NCBI GenBank assembly: GCA_013388685.1
Contig: JACAET010000028.1
Coordinates: 1-64,000 of the forward strand
Length of the DNA: 64,000 nt
Source: Chloroflexota bacterium
GTDB taxonomy: Bacteria; Chloroflexota; Anaerolineae; Anaerolineales; Villigracilaceae
Direction of reading: 5' to 3'
Numbering within the stretch: position 1 is the stretch's first letter; the number at the start of each line of letters is the position of its first letter. The translations under genes were made by a program, and so were the position numbers. Under the pieces are notes generated by a model. It saw nothing but the letters and a program-made list of their open reading frames with translations, did no database searches and was not told the origin of the DNA. This document shows positions 51,385 through 60,294 of this stretch, piece after piece.

Positions 51385-51678
51385 ATGACCATCGAGTATG
51401 ACGAACACGGCAAAATCTTCACGGACATCGTTTCCAAGGTTGCCATCCTGGCGACCGTTCAAACCACCACACACCTGATGCGCGGGTATATGCACGTCCG
51501 CCGCGACCAGCGCGTCAAAGACGAATTGGATCGCAGCGAAAACTTCCTGGCGCTGACCGATGTACAAGTACAGGGACCGGACGGACAGACGTTATTTCAC
51601 GCCCCGTTTCTGGCGGTGAAACGCGACCACATCGTGTGGGTCATGCCGGAACAACAATCGGGCGGAGGAGGTCTTTAA
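51385..51678 (+). CDS. Small conserved-looking protein upstream of CpaF
   Basis: 97 residues from ATG 51385 with AGAGAGG upstream. Predicted beta-rich, with TTTHLMRGYMHVRRDQRVKD and FLAVKRDHIVWVMP; it looks like one of the short DUF6812-type proteins but I cannot be sure. No signal peptide. Its stop overlaps the CpaF start (TAATG) and its last codons carry the CpaF ribosome binding site GGAGGAGG, so the pair is coupled. Confidence 0.75.
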   Translation: MTIEYDEHGKIFTDIVSKVAILATVQTTTHLMRGYMHVRRDQRVKDELDRSENFLALTDVQVQGPDGQTLFHAPFLAVKRDHIVWVMPEQQSGGGGL

Positions 51679-52991
51679 TGTCCACCCCCATTGCCGCCAA
51701 TTTCAACCGGCTGACATCCGCCGATCTGCTTAAATTCAAGCGGTATCTCGTGGAAAACGTCAGCCGCATGATGGAGGGCGAGCCTTTTCAACTGGGCGAC
51801 CGCGCCGCCATCATCGAAAAGCACCTCGCCGAGATATACACCCAAACCCGCGTGAACCTGCCCGAGGACATACGCCGGCATCTTTTTCACGAGATTGTGG
51901 ATGAATTCACCGGGTTCGGTCCCATTCAACCTCTGCTCGACGACCCCGAGGTCAGCGAAGTCATGGTCAACGGACCCAAAAAGGTCTTTATCGAAAAGAA
52001 CGGCAAGTTGACCAAAAGCGGCGTAACCTTCGACGATGACGATCACGTCATGCGCATCATTGACCGCATCATCCTGCCGCTGGGCCGCCGCGTGGATGCA
52101 GACAGCCCCACCGTGGACGCGCGCCTGCCCGACGGCTCCCGCGTCAACGCCGTGATCCGCCCTGTCGCCGTTGACGGTCCGTGCATCACCATCCGCAAAT
52201 TCAAAAAGGATAAACTTACGATCGAGGATCTGATCCAATTCGGCTCCCTGACGAAGAACATGGGCGAATTTCTGCGCGCCTGCGTGCATGCTCATCTGAA
52301 CATCGTCGTTTCGGGTGGAACAGGTTCGGGCAAGACCACGCTCCTCAACGTACTCTCCGGTTTCATCCCGGAGAACGAACGCATCGTCACCATAGAGGAC
52401 GCGGCGGAATTACAACTCCAACAGGAACACGTCCTGCGACTGGAAACCAAGGCGCCCAATGTGGATGGCAAGGGGGCGGTGACCATTCGCGACCTGGTGC
52501 GCAATGCCCTGCGCATGCGTCCCGACCGAATCGTGGTCGGCGAATGCCGCGGCAGCGAAACCCTGGATATGCTGCAAGCCATGAACACCGGTCACGACGG
52601 CTCGCTGACGACGCTGCATGCCAACTCGCCGCGCGACGCCCTTTCCCGCATGGAAACGATGGTTATGATGGCGGGGATGGACCTGCCTCTCAAAGTGGTC
52701 CGCCAGCAGATCTCCTCCGCCATTGACCTGATCATTCAGCAAACCCGCCTCAAAGACGGCTCGCGTAAAATCACCTCCATTACCGAAGTGGCGGGCATGG
52801 AGGGCGAAACCGTCGTGCTGACGGACGTTTTCAAATTCGAACAGACCGGCATCGGTTCGGAGGGCAAAGTTCTGGGAGAATTGAAAGCCACCGGCATCCG
52901 CCCCATCTTTGGTCCGCGGCTGGAGGCGGCGGGCTTCAAGCTAAGCGCCGATATCTTCATGCCGCCCGGCGGGATCGGCGCAAGACACTGA
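51678..52991 (+). CDS. cpaF: CpaF/TadA-type secretion ATPase
   Basis: 437 residues from ATG 51678. Type II/IV secretion ATPase: N-terminal domain with [20 protein letters not shown], Walker [22 protein letters not shown] (Asp box), [19 protein letters not shown] (Walker B), and the [16 protein letters not shown]is box. It would power Tad/Flp pilus assembly, but tadB/tadC, prepilin and secretin genes are absent from the window. The CpaE-like gene is upstream. Confidence 0.92.
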   Translation: MSTPIAANFNRLTSADLLKFKRYLVENVSRMMEGEPFQLGDRAAIIEKHLAEIYTQTRVNLPEDIRRHLFHEIVDEFTGFGPIQPLLDDPEVSEVMVNGPKKVFIEKNGKLTKSGVTFDDDDHVMRIIDRIILPLGRRVDADSPTVDARLPDGSRVNAVIRPVAVDGPCITIRKFKKDKLTIEDLIQFGSLTKNMGEFLRACVHAHLNIVVSGGTGSGKTTLLNVLSGFIPENERIVTIEDAAELQLQQEHVLRLETKAPNVDGKGAVTIRDLVRNALRMRPDRIVVGECRGSETLDMLQAMNTGHDGSLTTLHANSPRDALSRMETMVMMAGMDLPLKVVRQQISSAIDLIIQQTRLKDGSRKITSITEVAGMEGETVVLTDVFKFEQTGIGSEGKVLGELKATGIRPIFGPRLEAAGFKLSADIFMPPGGIGARH

Positions 52992-53077
52992 CAATCAGCG
53001 GAACGCGAAAGCCCGGCGGCGTTTGCGCGAAAGATATGGTTTTTTTTCCAGCCCTGATCATGGCGTACAGCCTCTGC

Positions 53078-53083
53078 TATAAT
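53078..53083 (+). promoter_or_regulatory. -10 box before the double-HTH regulator
   Basis: TATAAT 17 bases before ATG 53101, with a GAGG ribosome binding site between. -35 not clear. The gap 52992-53100 has an eight-T run at about 53040-53047 that may end cpaF transcription. Confidence 0.45.
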
Positions 53084-53100
53084 CGAGCCATAGAGGCATC

Positions 53101-53778
53101 ATGGATAAAAAGACCCAGATCACGATTCGTTCCAAAAAGTTGGGCGTATTGATTCGCGACGCGCGTACGGCGGCACGCCGAAGCGTCAAGGAATGTGCCG
53201 ACGCAATCGGTACCAAACCTGGAATCTTCCGCGCATTCGAAGAGGGACGCAAAGCCCCCTCTCTGCCGGAACTGGAGACGCTGGTCTATTATCTGGACCT
53301 GTCGATTGATCATTTCTGGAGCAGGGAGATCAAATCCAACGCCCCGCTTCCCATCGAAACGCTCGATCTGCCCAAACTTCTGGCGGTTCGCCAGCGCAAG
53401 ATCGGCGCCCTGCTCCGCCAGGAGCGAATGAACGCCAGCATTTCGATCCGCACCCTTTCCAGCGAAACGGGCATCTCCGGGGCGCGCATCAAGGCATACG
53501 AACTGGGTGAACGCCCCATCCCCCTGCCGGAACTGGAGGTGCTCGTCTTCGCACTGGGAGGGCGCATCGAATCTTTCTTCGACCGCAGCGGACCCATCGG
53601 GCAGTGGATGATGAACGAAGAAGCCATTCAAAACTTCCTTGAACTGCCCGAAGAGTTACGCCAGTTTGTGGCATTGCCGGTCAACCGCCCCTACCTGGAA
53701 CTGGCAAAGAAGTTGAGCGGCATGTCCAAGGAAAAACTGCGTTCCGTGGCAGAAGACCTGCTGGACATCACCTTATAG
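53101..53778 (+). CDS. XRE-family regulator with two HTH domains
   Basis: 225 residues. Two Cro/C1-type HTH domains in tandem: residues ~13-70 (LGVLIRDARTAARRSVKECA, GIFRAFEEGRKAPSLPELE) and ~96-150 (IGALLRQERMNASISIRTLS, ARIKAYELGERPIPLPELE), sharing the PELE ending and spacing, so the second looks like an internal duplication. A C-terminal helical part ends with SKEKLRSVAEDLL. A monomer could contact a full palindromic operator. Two bases before the TPR gene. Confidence 0.9.
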   Translation: MDKKTQITIRSKKLGVLIRDARTAARRSVKECADAIGTKPGIFRAFEEGRKAPSLPELETLVYYLDLSIDHFWSREIKSNAPLPIETLDLPKLLAVRQRKIGALLRQERMNASISIRTLSSETGISGARIKAYELGERPIPLPELEVLVFALGGRIESFFDRSGPIGQWMMNEEAIQNFLELPEELRQFVALPVNRPYLELAKKLSGMSKEKLRSVAEDLLDITL

Positions 53779-53780
53779 GC

Positions 53781-54320
53781 ATGGATAACGTGGAAAGCAA
53801 TTCCCCCCTTCAACTGGAGGAACGCGGCAAAGAGGAATACGCAAAGGGAAATTTCGCCGCCGCGGCAGACCTCTTTGCCGGGTCCGCGCAGGCATACGCC
53901 GCCGCGCAGGATGAATTAAAAGCGGCGGAAATGAAAAACAACCAGAGTGTGGCGCTCCTGCAGGGAGGCAGGGCGCAGGAAGCCCTCGAAGCGACTGACG
54001 GAACGGAAGCGGTCTTTCAAAAAGCGGGCGATTTGAAACGGCAGGGCATTGCCGTAAGCAACCGTGCCGCCGCCCTGGAAGCGCTCAAAAAGGCGGATGA
54101 GGCGCTGTCGGAATACGAACGCGCCGCCGCCCTGCTCGAACAGGCAGGTGAAGGCGACATGCACTCCCTCGTTCGCAAAACCGCCGCCAACCTCAACCTC
54201 AAACGCGGGCGCATCACCGCCGCCCAGATGGATGTGTACGACTCCCTGCGCCTGGTGGAAAAGCCCAGCTTCACCCAGCGGGTTTTGAAGTTCTTCAGAC
54301 GAATCGGGTTTATCAAATAG
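53781..54320 (+). CDS. TPR-repeat protein
   Basis: 179 residues made of about three tetratricopeptide repeats (ERGKEEYAKGNFAAAADLFAGSA, KNNQSVALLQGGRAQEALEA, NRAAALEALKKADEALSEYERA) and a basic C-terminal tail. A protein-interaction scaffold. It begins 2 bases after the HTH regulator and shares a base with the next GTG start, so all three are likely one unit. Confidence 0.85.
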   Translation: MDNVESNSPLQLEERGKEEYAKGNFAAAADLFAGSAQAYAAAQDELKAAEMKNNQSVALLQGGRAQEALEATDGTEAVFQKAGDLKRQGIAVSNRAAALEALKKADEALSEYERAAALLEQAGEGDMHSLVRKTAANLNLKRGRITAAQMDVYDSLRLVEKPSFTQRVLKFFRRIGFIK

Positions 54321-55174
54321 TGATCACCACGTACACCCGCACAGCGCAGATCAGCGATTATCGGCGCTTATCGAACCTGATCTTCTTTGAGACGCGTTCC
54401 CACCGTCACCTGGACTGGCGTTCGCCGCTCGAATGGCTGGGCGACCGTTTTTTCTGGACGGTAGAGGAAGGCTCGCAACTCACAGCCGCACTGGCATGCC
54501 CCGAGGAAACCAAAGGGACTGCCTGGGTGCGGTTGTTTGTTCATACGGGGTATTGGTCGGCGGAGAATGCCTGGGCAGTGCTGTGGTCCGCCGCGCACAG
54601 GGATATTGCACTCACCGGCGGAGCAACCGTCGCCGCCATCGTCCAGCATTCATGGTTCCAAAGGGTGCTGGAAATGCATGCGTTTGAAAGCCGTCAGAGT
54701 ATTGTGATGCTCGAGTGGTCGTATCAGCCCTGGGCAGGGGGCGAAGCGGCGGGCATTCGCATCCGTAGAATGACCCCGGCGGATCTCCCCGTTGTCACCG
54801 AGGTGGATGGGGCGGCGTTCGATCCGCTTTGGCATAATGCACAAGAGACCCTGCGGCGGGCGCTGGAACAGTCGCTGTTTGCTACGGTGGCAGAGACAGA
54901 CCAGGGGATAATCGGCTACCAGATTACAACCGGCATGGGGACGCGGGCACATCTGGCGCGGCTGGCGGTGCATCCTTCGATGCAGGGACGCGGCGTGGGC
55001 AGGGCTTTGCTGGCAAATCTGTTCGAACGGTTGGTGGAGAACGGTTTTCTCAAACTGACCGTCAACACACAAAGCGACAATCGAACGTCGCTGACGCTTT
55101 ATCAACGGATGGGGTTTCGGCGCACGGGCGAGGCGTATCCCGTGTATACTTTTCAGGTGCAGGCATCCACGTAG
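54320..55174 (+). CDS. GNAT-family N-acetyltransferase
   Basis: 284 residues from GTG 54320, which overlaps the preceding TAG. Probably two GNAT-like halves: a degenerate N-terminal one (1-140) and a C-terminal one with LARLAVHPSMQGRGVGRALL (acetyl-CoA loop Q-x-x-G-x-G) and YQRMGFRRTGEAYPVYTF. Substrate unknown. Confidence 0.87.
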   Translation: MITTYTRTAQISDYRRLSNLIFFETRSHRHLDWRSPLEWLGDRFFWTVEEGSQLTAALACPEETKGTAWVRLFVHTGYWSAENAWAVLWSAAHRDIALTGGATVAAIVQHSWFQRVLEMHAFESRQSIVMLEWSYQPWAGGEAAGIRIRRMTPADLPVVTEVDGAAFDPLWHNAQETLRRALEQSLFATVAETDQGIIGYQITTGMGTRAHLARLAVHPSMQGRGVGRALLANLFERLVENGFLKLTVNTQSDNRTSLTLYQRMGFRRTGEAYPVYTFQVQAST

Positions 55175-55210
55175 GGTGCGCGCTTTCCCAGCCAACCCAA
55201 GGAGGCAGGT

Positions 55211-55831
55211 ATGATGGTCAGAGACGAGGCGGTCATTATCAATTCCCTCGTGCGTCAGGCATTGGTCTCGATGCAGGAGGTGATGGGAGACAACGGCTTG
55301 AACGCCGTGCTCAAATCATGCGGGTTAGAGAGGTTTGTGGGCAACTTCCCTCCCAACAACCTCGAGCCGTCCATCAAGGCTTCGCAATATGCCCAATTGA
55401 ATCAAGCCATCGAGGATTTTTACGGGCGTGGCGGGAAGGGCATGTTGCGCCGCATCGGCAGGGCGTCCTTCCAATACGGCGTGCGCGAACAGGCGGCATT
55501 GCTCGGCGTGGCGGGCGTGGCTTTGAAACTGCTGCCCGAAAGACAGCGCATCAAGTTCATCCTCAACGGCATGGCGGATGCGTTGAAGAAGAGCAACCCC
55601 CAGGTCAACGCATGGGTGGACGAAAGCGGCGGCAAACTCGCCTACATCGAAGCCACCTGCGCCATTTGCAACGGGCGTCACAGCGATCATCCCGTCTGCC
55701 ATCTTTACGTCGGTTCGGTGGCGGAGGCGGTGCAATGGGCTACGGGCAGGGAGTTCGAAGTGACCGAAACGCACTGTCTCGCCAAACGCGACGAATTTTG
55801 CCGGTTCGAAGTGGGAGACCCCAAAGAGTGA
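55211..55831 (+). CDS. V4R-like (4-vinyl-reductase-type) domain protein, copy 1
   Basis: 206 residues with GGAGG upstream. Helical N-terminus (LNAVLKSCGLERFVGNFPPN), YGRGGKGMLRRIGR, and C-terminal CAICNGRHSDHPVCHLYVG followed by ATGREFEVTETHCLAKRDEFCRFEV, the V4R ending with conserved Cys and aromatic residues. Such domains bind small hydrophobic ligands, hydrocarbons or metals. Six cysteines are clustered here. Stop overlaps the next GTG (GTGA). Confidence 0.75.
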   Translation: MMVRDEAVIINSLVRQALVSMQEVMGDNGLNAVLKSCGLERFVGNFPPNNLEPSIKASQYAQLNQAIEDFYGRGGKGMLRRIGRASFQYGVREQAALLGVAGVALKLLPERQRIKFILNGMADALKKSNPQVNAWVDESGGKLAYIEATCAICNGRHSDHPVCHLYVGSVAEAVQWATGREFEVTETHCLAKRDEFCRFEVGDPKE

Positions 55832-56436
55832 GCGAATTAAAATTTTCCCCTCGTGTGCTAACTCGTTTTGTCGAAACGCTGGCAAGGGAACTGGGGAACG
55901 ATCAATTTAGCGCCATGCTGTCCCTTTCACAACTTCCGGCGGAGTGGACAAAGCCCGCCACCTTCTCGAAAATCAAACCCGCCGAAGCGGCAAAGGCTTT
56001 CGCATTACTCCAGTCCGCCCTGCGCACCTATTATGGGCGCGGCGCGCGCGGCGTACTCATCCGGGTAGGGCAGCGTCTCTGGCATTATCTTCTGGAAGAT
56101 GCCGCCCTGGGAGGCAAGGCGCAAGCCGCCCTCATCAAGCGGTTGCCGCTCCCGACACGCCGTAAACCGACCCTCGAATTGCTGGCAAAATTCATGGGCG
56201 CCTTGCCGGGCGACATTACGATTCACACCCTCGACCTCGACCTGCTCCTCGCCGATCATGCCTCTCCCGCCGCCGACGGTCAATCTGCCTCCGCGCCGAT
56301 TTGTTTTGTCACCCAGGGGCTGATTCGCGAAAGTCTGTTTTGGGCAACGGGGAAAAATTTCGATGTGGAAGAGACCTCCTGCAAGGCGACAGGCGAGGAA
56401 GCCTGCGAATTCACCATCACCGGCGGAAAGGCATAA
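55828..56436 (+). CDS. V4R-like domain protein, copy 2
   Basis: 202 residues from GTG 55828. Paralogue of copy 1 with matching YYGRGARGVLIRVGQ and ATGKNFDVEETSCKATGEEACEFTI, but lacking the CAIC...HPVC cluster, so its ligand or metal binding probably differs. The two may pair. The true frame differs from a longer overlapping frame that begins at 55318. Confidence 0.72.
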   Translation: MSELKFSPRVLTRFVETLARELGNDQFSAMLSLSQLPAEWTKPATFSKIKPAEAAKAFALLQSALRTYYGRGARGVLIRVGQRLWHYLLEDAALGGKAQAALIKRLPLPTRRKPTLELLAKFMGALPGDITIHTLDLDLLLADHASPAADGQSASAPICFVTQGLIRESLFWATGKNFDVEETSCKATGEEACEFTITGGKA

Positions 56437-56476
56437 GCGACGTTTTCTCACGTCGCCCCTCAATGGAAAAAATCCC

Positions 56477-57313
56477 ATGAATACTAAACCAAACACCGAC
56501 ATGAACGACGACATCACCTTCTACATGCAGGGTTGGGAACCTCAGCACCCCCCCAAAGCCATTGTCTGTCTCGTGCACGGACTGGGCGAACACACGGGCC
56601 GCTATGCCCACGCAGGCAAAGCATTGAACGAGGCGGGATACGCCCTCTTCGGCTTCGACCTGCGCGGTCACGGGCAAAGCGGCGGTCCGCGCGGACATTT
56701 TCCCTCGCTGGCGACCGTCCTCAACGACATTCACAATTTCGTCAATTTTCAGCGGCAAAACCACCCTCACCTGCCGCTCTTTCTCTACGGTCACAGCCTG
56801 GGCGGACTGCTCACCCTGACCTATGCCCTCCAGCACCCTGAAGGCTTGCAGGGCGTCATCGTCACGGGCGCCGGTTTACGTTCCGCCCTGCAGGAACAAA
56901 AGGCAAAGATTGCCATGGTCAAGTTGCTGGGGGCATTGATGCCAACCATGATCATCAAAAGCGAATTGGAAGTCGCCGGCCTTTCGCACGATCAGACGGT
57001 GGTGCAGGCTTACATCCGCGACCCGCTCGTTCACGACAAAGTCAGCCTGGGGCTTGGAAAAACAGGCTTAGCCGCCATTGAACTGTGCTTTGCCCGCGCC
57101 AGCCAATTCAAACCGCCGCTGCTCATCATGCACGGCAAAGCAGATCGTATCACCTACCCCAGCGGCAGCGAAGACTTCGCCAAACTCGCCAGCCAGACGA
57201 ATAAAGATGTCACCCTGAAGATATGGGATGGGCTATACCATGAAATCCACAACGAACCCCAACAGGCGGAAGTGTTCAAGGTGATGATCGAGTGGATGGA
57301 CGGGCGGTTGTAA
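56477..57313 (+). CDS. Monoacylglycerol-lipase-like alpha/beta hydrolase
   Basis: 278 residues from ATG 56477. Serine hydrolase with oxyanion HGLGEHTGRY, the LRGHGQSGGPRGHFPS lid-proximal signature of lysophospholipase/MGL proteins, nucleophile elbow GHSLGG (Ser about 107), catalytic Asp in HGKADRIT and His in GLYHEIHNEP. Cleaves acylglycerol or lysophospholipid esters. Stands alone between the V4R pair and the repeat region. Confidence 0.92.
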   Translation: MNTKPNTDMNDDITFYMQGWEPQHPPKAIVCLVHGLGEHTGRYAHAGKALNEAGYALFGFDLRGHGQSGGPRGHFPSLATVLNDIHNFVNFQRQNHPHLPLFLYGHSLGGLLTLTYALQHPEGLQGVIVTGAGLRSALQEQKAKIAMVKLLGALMPTMIIKSELEVAGLSHDQTVVQAYIRDPLVHDKVSLGLGKTGLAAIELCFARASQFKPPLLIMHGKADRITYPSGSEDFAKLASQTNKDVTLKIWDGLYHEIHNEPQQAEVFKVMIEWMDGRL

Positions 57314-57360
57314 ACTTGCCGGAGAATGAATCTAACAAATGTGAATAATGGACAACGGGA

Positions 57361-57478
57361 TCATGTCATGCTGAGGGGCGTTTTTTGCCCCGAAGCATCT
57401 CCAAATGGCTCATCCAAGACCCTTCGGTCGCTGAACACCGCTCCCTCGGGGTGACATGGTATTTTTGAGACAAGTTCT
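57361..57478. mobile_element. MITE-like element, copy B (inverted relative to copy A)
   Basis: About 118 bp. On the minus strand it begins AGAACTTGTCTCAAAAAT and continues with GTCACCCCGAGGGAG.GGT, GCGACC.AAG.GTCT, then GGAGATGCTTCGGGG, aligning with copy A at 50948-51068 with many substitutions. It ends the DUF2513 remnant at 57479. Confidence 0.65.
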
Positions 57479-57758
57479 AGTATTTTTTGCTTGGCTCCAA
57501 ATCTTATCGTCTTTTGCGGCGCCTAGAAATTCATAGCCGCTCCATGTAAGCCTAAGCAATGCTCCTGGTGATTTGTCTGCCATGGAAGTTATGTCATGAG
57601 CCGCAACCAGACCAGCCTCGTTCATAATGTAAATGTGTAACCAATTTCTTCTTCTGAATAGCCTTTGATTTGGGGATTGTCACTACAAAACCATATTCCT
57701 GGTTTTCTGTCCAGGCAAGGATTTCATGAACGAGAGTCATATCCCTTTGTTGTCCTTT
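57479..57758 (-). pseudogene. Decayed DUF2513 gene, truncated by MITE-like element
   Basis: Read leftward from about 57758, pieces in three frames make up a DUF2513 protein: QQRDMTLVHEILAWTE, then GYSEEEIGYTFTL (frame change near 57670), then MNEAGLVAAHDITSM and RLTWSGYEFLGAAKDDKIW (frame change near 57626). DUF2513 proteins are typically phage- or island-associated and of unknown function. The frame then runs into element copy B, which supplies the last ~22 codons before a stop. No intact copy is present in the window. Confidence 0.7.
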
Positions 57759-57765
57759 CTCTTGC

Positions 57766-60132
57766 TCACAACTCCACCACTGTCGGCTCCGCCGTCGTCA
57801 CCGCCACAGACTTTCCGTTGGCAAAAATGACCTCCGTCTTATTCGCCCCTCGGATCACCCGCAACCCCTTATAGCCCACTGTCACATCCCATGGGAAGGG
57901 GTTACGCCCCTCCAGCCGCACGCGGGTTGCGGAGAGGATCTCCACCCCCAGAATCTTCAAAAACAACCCTGTGGATGCCAGCCCGCTCAGGGCGTTGCGT
58001 TCACCGATGCCCTTGCCGGTCTCGGCATGGTAACGCGCTGAAAAGGAGCGGTCTACTTTCAGGCTCTGAATGATTGCCGACATGGTATGCACGAACAGGC
58101 GCGCCGCGTCGGAACGAAATCCATATCGCAACAGACCCTCGCAGACCAGCAAATTCCACGGCAGATAAACGGCTTGAGAAACGGCTTCCGCCTCGGCACG
58201 CGTCAGAGACGGGCAGGCAGGCAGGCCGAACGGGCGATGAAAGCGTTTCGAATCCAGCAGGGCGCGTCCGATCATGATCTGGGCGCGCTGATCGTCGGGC
58301 ACACCCGCCCACAGCGGCGTGAAGAGCGTATGATCCTCCGTGGTGAAATCGAGCGTGCTGATGGTCACCGTATCCTCCTCGGCGAGGTTCTTGATGACGA
58401 TCTTCGCCAGTTTCGGGTAAACCTTTTGCGTGGTGTAGACCGCCCCTCCCTCACGCCATTGATAGTGGCCGCCCGAGACAATCTCATCCGCGGCTTTGGT
58501 GGAAAATTGATGAAGACGAATCTCGGGACGCCTCGCCGACGAACCGTTTGCCTGAATCTCGATCAACAAACGAATCGGTATCTTGAACTTCAATTTGGGA
58601 ACGAGGGTCCCTGAGCCTTGTTGCTTGATCAGCGCCTTGCCTGCAAGGCTTGAGCCTGTTTCCCGATCGCGGTAGTGATACAGCCCCGTACGAGCCTGCC
58701 AGGCGGTTTCGATGGAAGCGCGCAATTTGGCGGCTTGCTCGTGGAGCAAGGCCAGCGCGTCGTTCCTTTCGAGCAATTCCGCCATGCGGATAAGGCAGTC
58801 CGCTTCGCGGTACAACATCGCCTCCAGCGCCGGGCTGTGGACTTGCGTGATATCCACCCCCAGCGACCAGGGATTCCAGGTATCGAACAACGGGTTGTCC
58901 TCGAAACCGGTTTGCAGAATATGCCTCCACTGCGGCACGCCATCGCGGTCTTCGTCGTATTCGGAGGAAAACCACGACCAAAAGAACCTGTACAAATTCG
59001 GGAAGACATCACCCAGAAAGCGCTTATCCTCCGTACATTCATGGATTCTCCATGCCAGGCTGGCGAGCAGAGGGGCGGCATTATACCTCCCGCGCTGACC
59101 GGCAATACCGGGCTTGCCGTCTATCGTCCCGTCCTCCTGCTGGATGGAGAGGAAATTGCGGAGCAGGTCTTTGGCAATCGAGGAGGCGGGCAGGAGGCTG
59201 GCAAGGTAATACGCTTCGAGCGGGGTTTGCCCCTTCCATGAGGAAGGATAATCTGTGCCGTCGCCTTTGGGGGAGTAACCGTGATCGGGCTGGCGGGAGG
59301 AGACGAAAGAGGGATACGGCAAATGCTGATTGGGAGAAAACAACAAGCCAAACGCGGCGCATTGGCTCAGGGCAAAGGCTGCATCCCAGTCGCGGTCGCC
59401 GGTGGAAATGTGGATCGTTTGGCTGGCATTGAGCAATTCGATGCGGGCGCGTTCCGCCTCCCAGGGACGTGCGGCAACCTGCCGGGCAAGGTCGAAGGAG
59501 GTTTGGAGCGCCGCTGTGGCGGCTTGCACCCAGGTGAGTTGACGCGTCGCGCCGGGACCCAGTTCGAGGTCCAGGTAGAGCGAGGGGTGTGGACCGGCGC
59601 CAGGGGCGGGTCCGCCCGTCAGGAAGAGGACGGGGAAGAGCCCGCCTGTTTGTCCGGCAAGCACATGGACCATTTGCATCTGGGTGACGGTCATGCTTTG
59701 CCCTTCGAGAGGCACAAGCAGGGCGCATACCTCCAGGCGGATCTTGCGTGTGGCGGTGGATTTATTCGCAAGGGTGAGGCGCCCGCCGACGGCGTTGGAG
59801 GCTGGAACCCAGTATTCAGAGGATACGTCTATGCTGGGAAGCGGCGAGTAATCCACGATGAGGAAGTTTGGGTAAAAGCGGCGAATGACGGGCGGGGAGG
59901 CGAATTCGGATGGGTTGCTGACGGCTTTCCCGTTTTCTCTGAAACGCGGAAAAAGTCGCATGGATTTGGCGCGCAAGCCAAAGGTGGTACGAAGCGATAG
60001 TGTGGAGGGTTCTCCCCCGCCGATGGTCAGTTCCCAGATATGGTCGTTGAAATAGTCGGGTGTGGAAAGGCGTGAATCCGCCGCCAGGATGAGGCAGAGC
60101 GGGTCGCCGGGCGCAAGAGACCAGTCACGCAT
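57766..60132 (-). CDS. GH63-like / amylo-alpha-1,6-glucosidase-type glycosidase
   Basis: 788 residues. N-terminal beta-sandwich (1-250) and an (alpha/alpha)6 catalytic barrel (~250-780). Seen: SRQPDHGYSPKGDGTDYPSSWKGQTPLEAYY, RFFWSWFSSEYDEDRDGVPQW and TGFEDNPLFDTWNP, which resemble the catalytic barrel of GH63/mannosylglycerate hydrolase-like and glycogen-debranching enzymes; Asp/Glu in those blocks are likely catalytic. No signal peptide, so cytosolic. Substrate not inferable. The stop is 8 bases from the DUF2513 remnant. Confidence 0.8.
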   Translation of the reverse strand: MRDWSLAPGDPLCLILAADSRLSTPDYFNDHIWELTIGGGEPSTLSLRTTFGLRAKSMRLFPRFRENGKAVSNPSEFASPPVIRRFYPNFLIVDYSPLPSIDVSSEYWVPASNAVGGRLTLANKSTATRKIRLEVCALLVPLEGQSMTVTQMQMVHVLAGQTGGLFPVLFLTGGPAPGAGPHPSLYLDLELGPGATRQLTWVQAATAALQTSFDLARQVAARPWEAERARIELLNASQTIHISTGDRDWDAAFALSQCAAFGLLFSPNQHLPYPSFVSSRQPDHGYSPKGDGTDYPSSWKGQTPLEAYYLASLLPASSIAKDLLRNFLSIQQEDGTIDGKPGIAGQRGRYNAAPLLASLAWRIHECTEDKRFLGDVFPNLYRFFWSWFSSEYDEDRDGVPQWRHILQTGFEDNPLFDTWNPWSLGVDITQVHSPALEAMLYREADCLIRMAELLERNDALALLHEQAAKLRASIETAWQARTGLYHYRDRETGSSLAGKALIKQQGSGTLVPKLKFKIPIRLLIEIQANGSSARRPEIRLHQFSTKAADEIVSGGHYQWREGGAVYTTQKVYPKLAKIVIKNLAEEDTVTISTLDFTTEDHTLFTPLWAGVPDDQRAQIMIGRALLDSKRFHRPFGLPACPSLTRAEAEAVSQAVYLPWNLLVCEGLLRYGFRSDAARLFVHTMSAIIQSLKVDRSFSARYHAETGKGIGERNALSGLASTGLFLKILGVEILSATRVRLEGRNPFPWDVTVGYKGLRVIRGANKTEVIFANGKSVAVTTAEPTVVEL

Positions 60133-60172
60133 GGGCTGTATTGTACGGGCAGTTGGTCAGGAGGTCAAAGGG

Positions 60173-60178
60173 TATAAT
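60173..60178 (+). promoter_or_regulatory. -10-like box upstream of MaoC-like gene
   Basis: TATAAT in the divergent gap, 145 bases before the MaoC start. TTGGTC at 60153-60158 would give a 14-base spacer, too short. Confidence 0.3.
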
Positions 60179-60188
60179 TCAATCGCAT

Positions 60189-60294
60189 AGTCTGATAGGC
60201 TGGAGTCTTACAGGCTCATGTCCACATCAAAGCGAATGATCACCAGACCAAAGACGATTTAGACTAATGACTATCAGGCTAATCACTATCAGAC
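60189..60294. repeat. CTGATAG-type element with tandem 15-mers and inverted ends
   Basis: Two 15-mer pairs: AGTCTGATAGGCTGG / AGTCTTACAGGCTCA (60189-60218) and CTAATGACTATCAGG / CTAATCACTATCAGA (60264-60293). The outer ends GTCTGATAG (60190-60198) and CTATCAGAC (60286-60294) are exact inverted repeats. Confidence 0.6.

Noticed and set aside
55318..55827. N-terminal extension of the second V4R-like protein
   Set aside because: Out-of-frame overlap with the first V4R-like gene; Arg/Gly-rich shadow sequence. GTG 55828 gives a normal paralogue.
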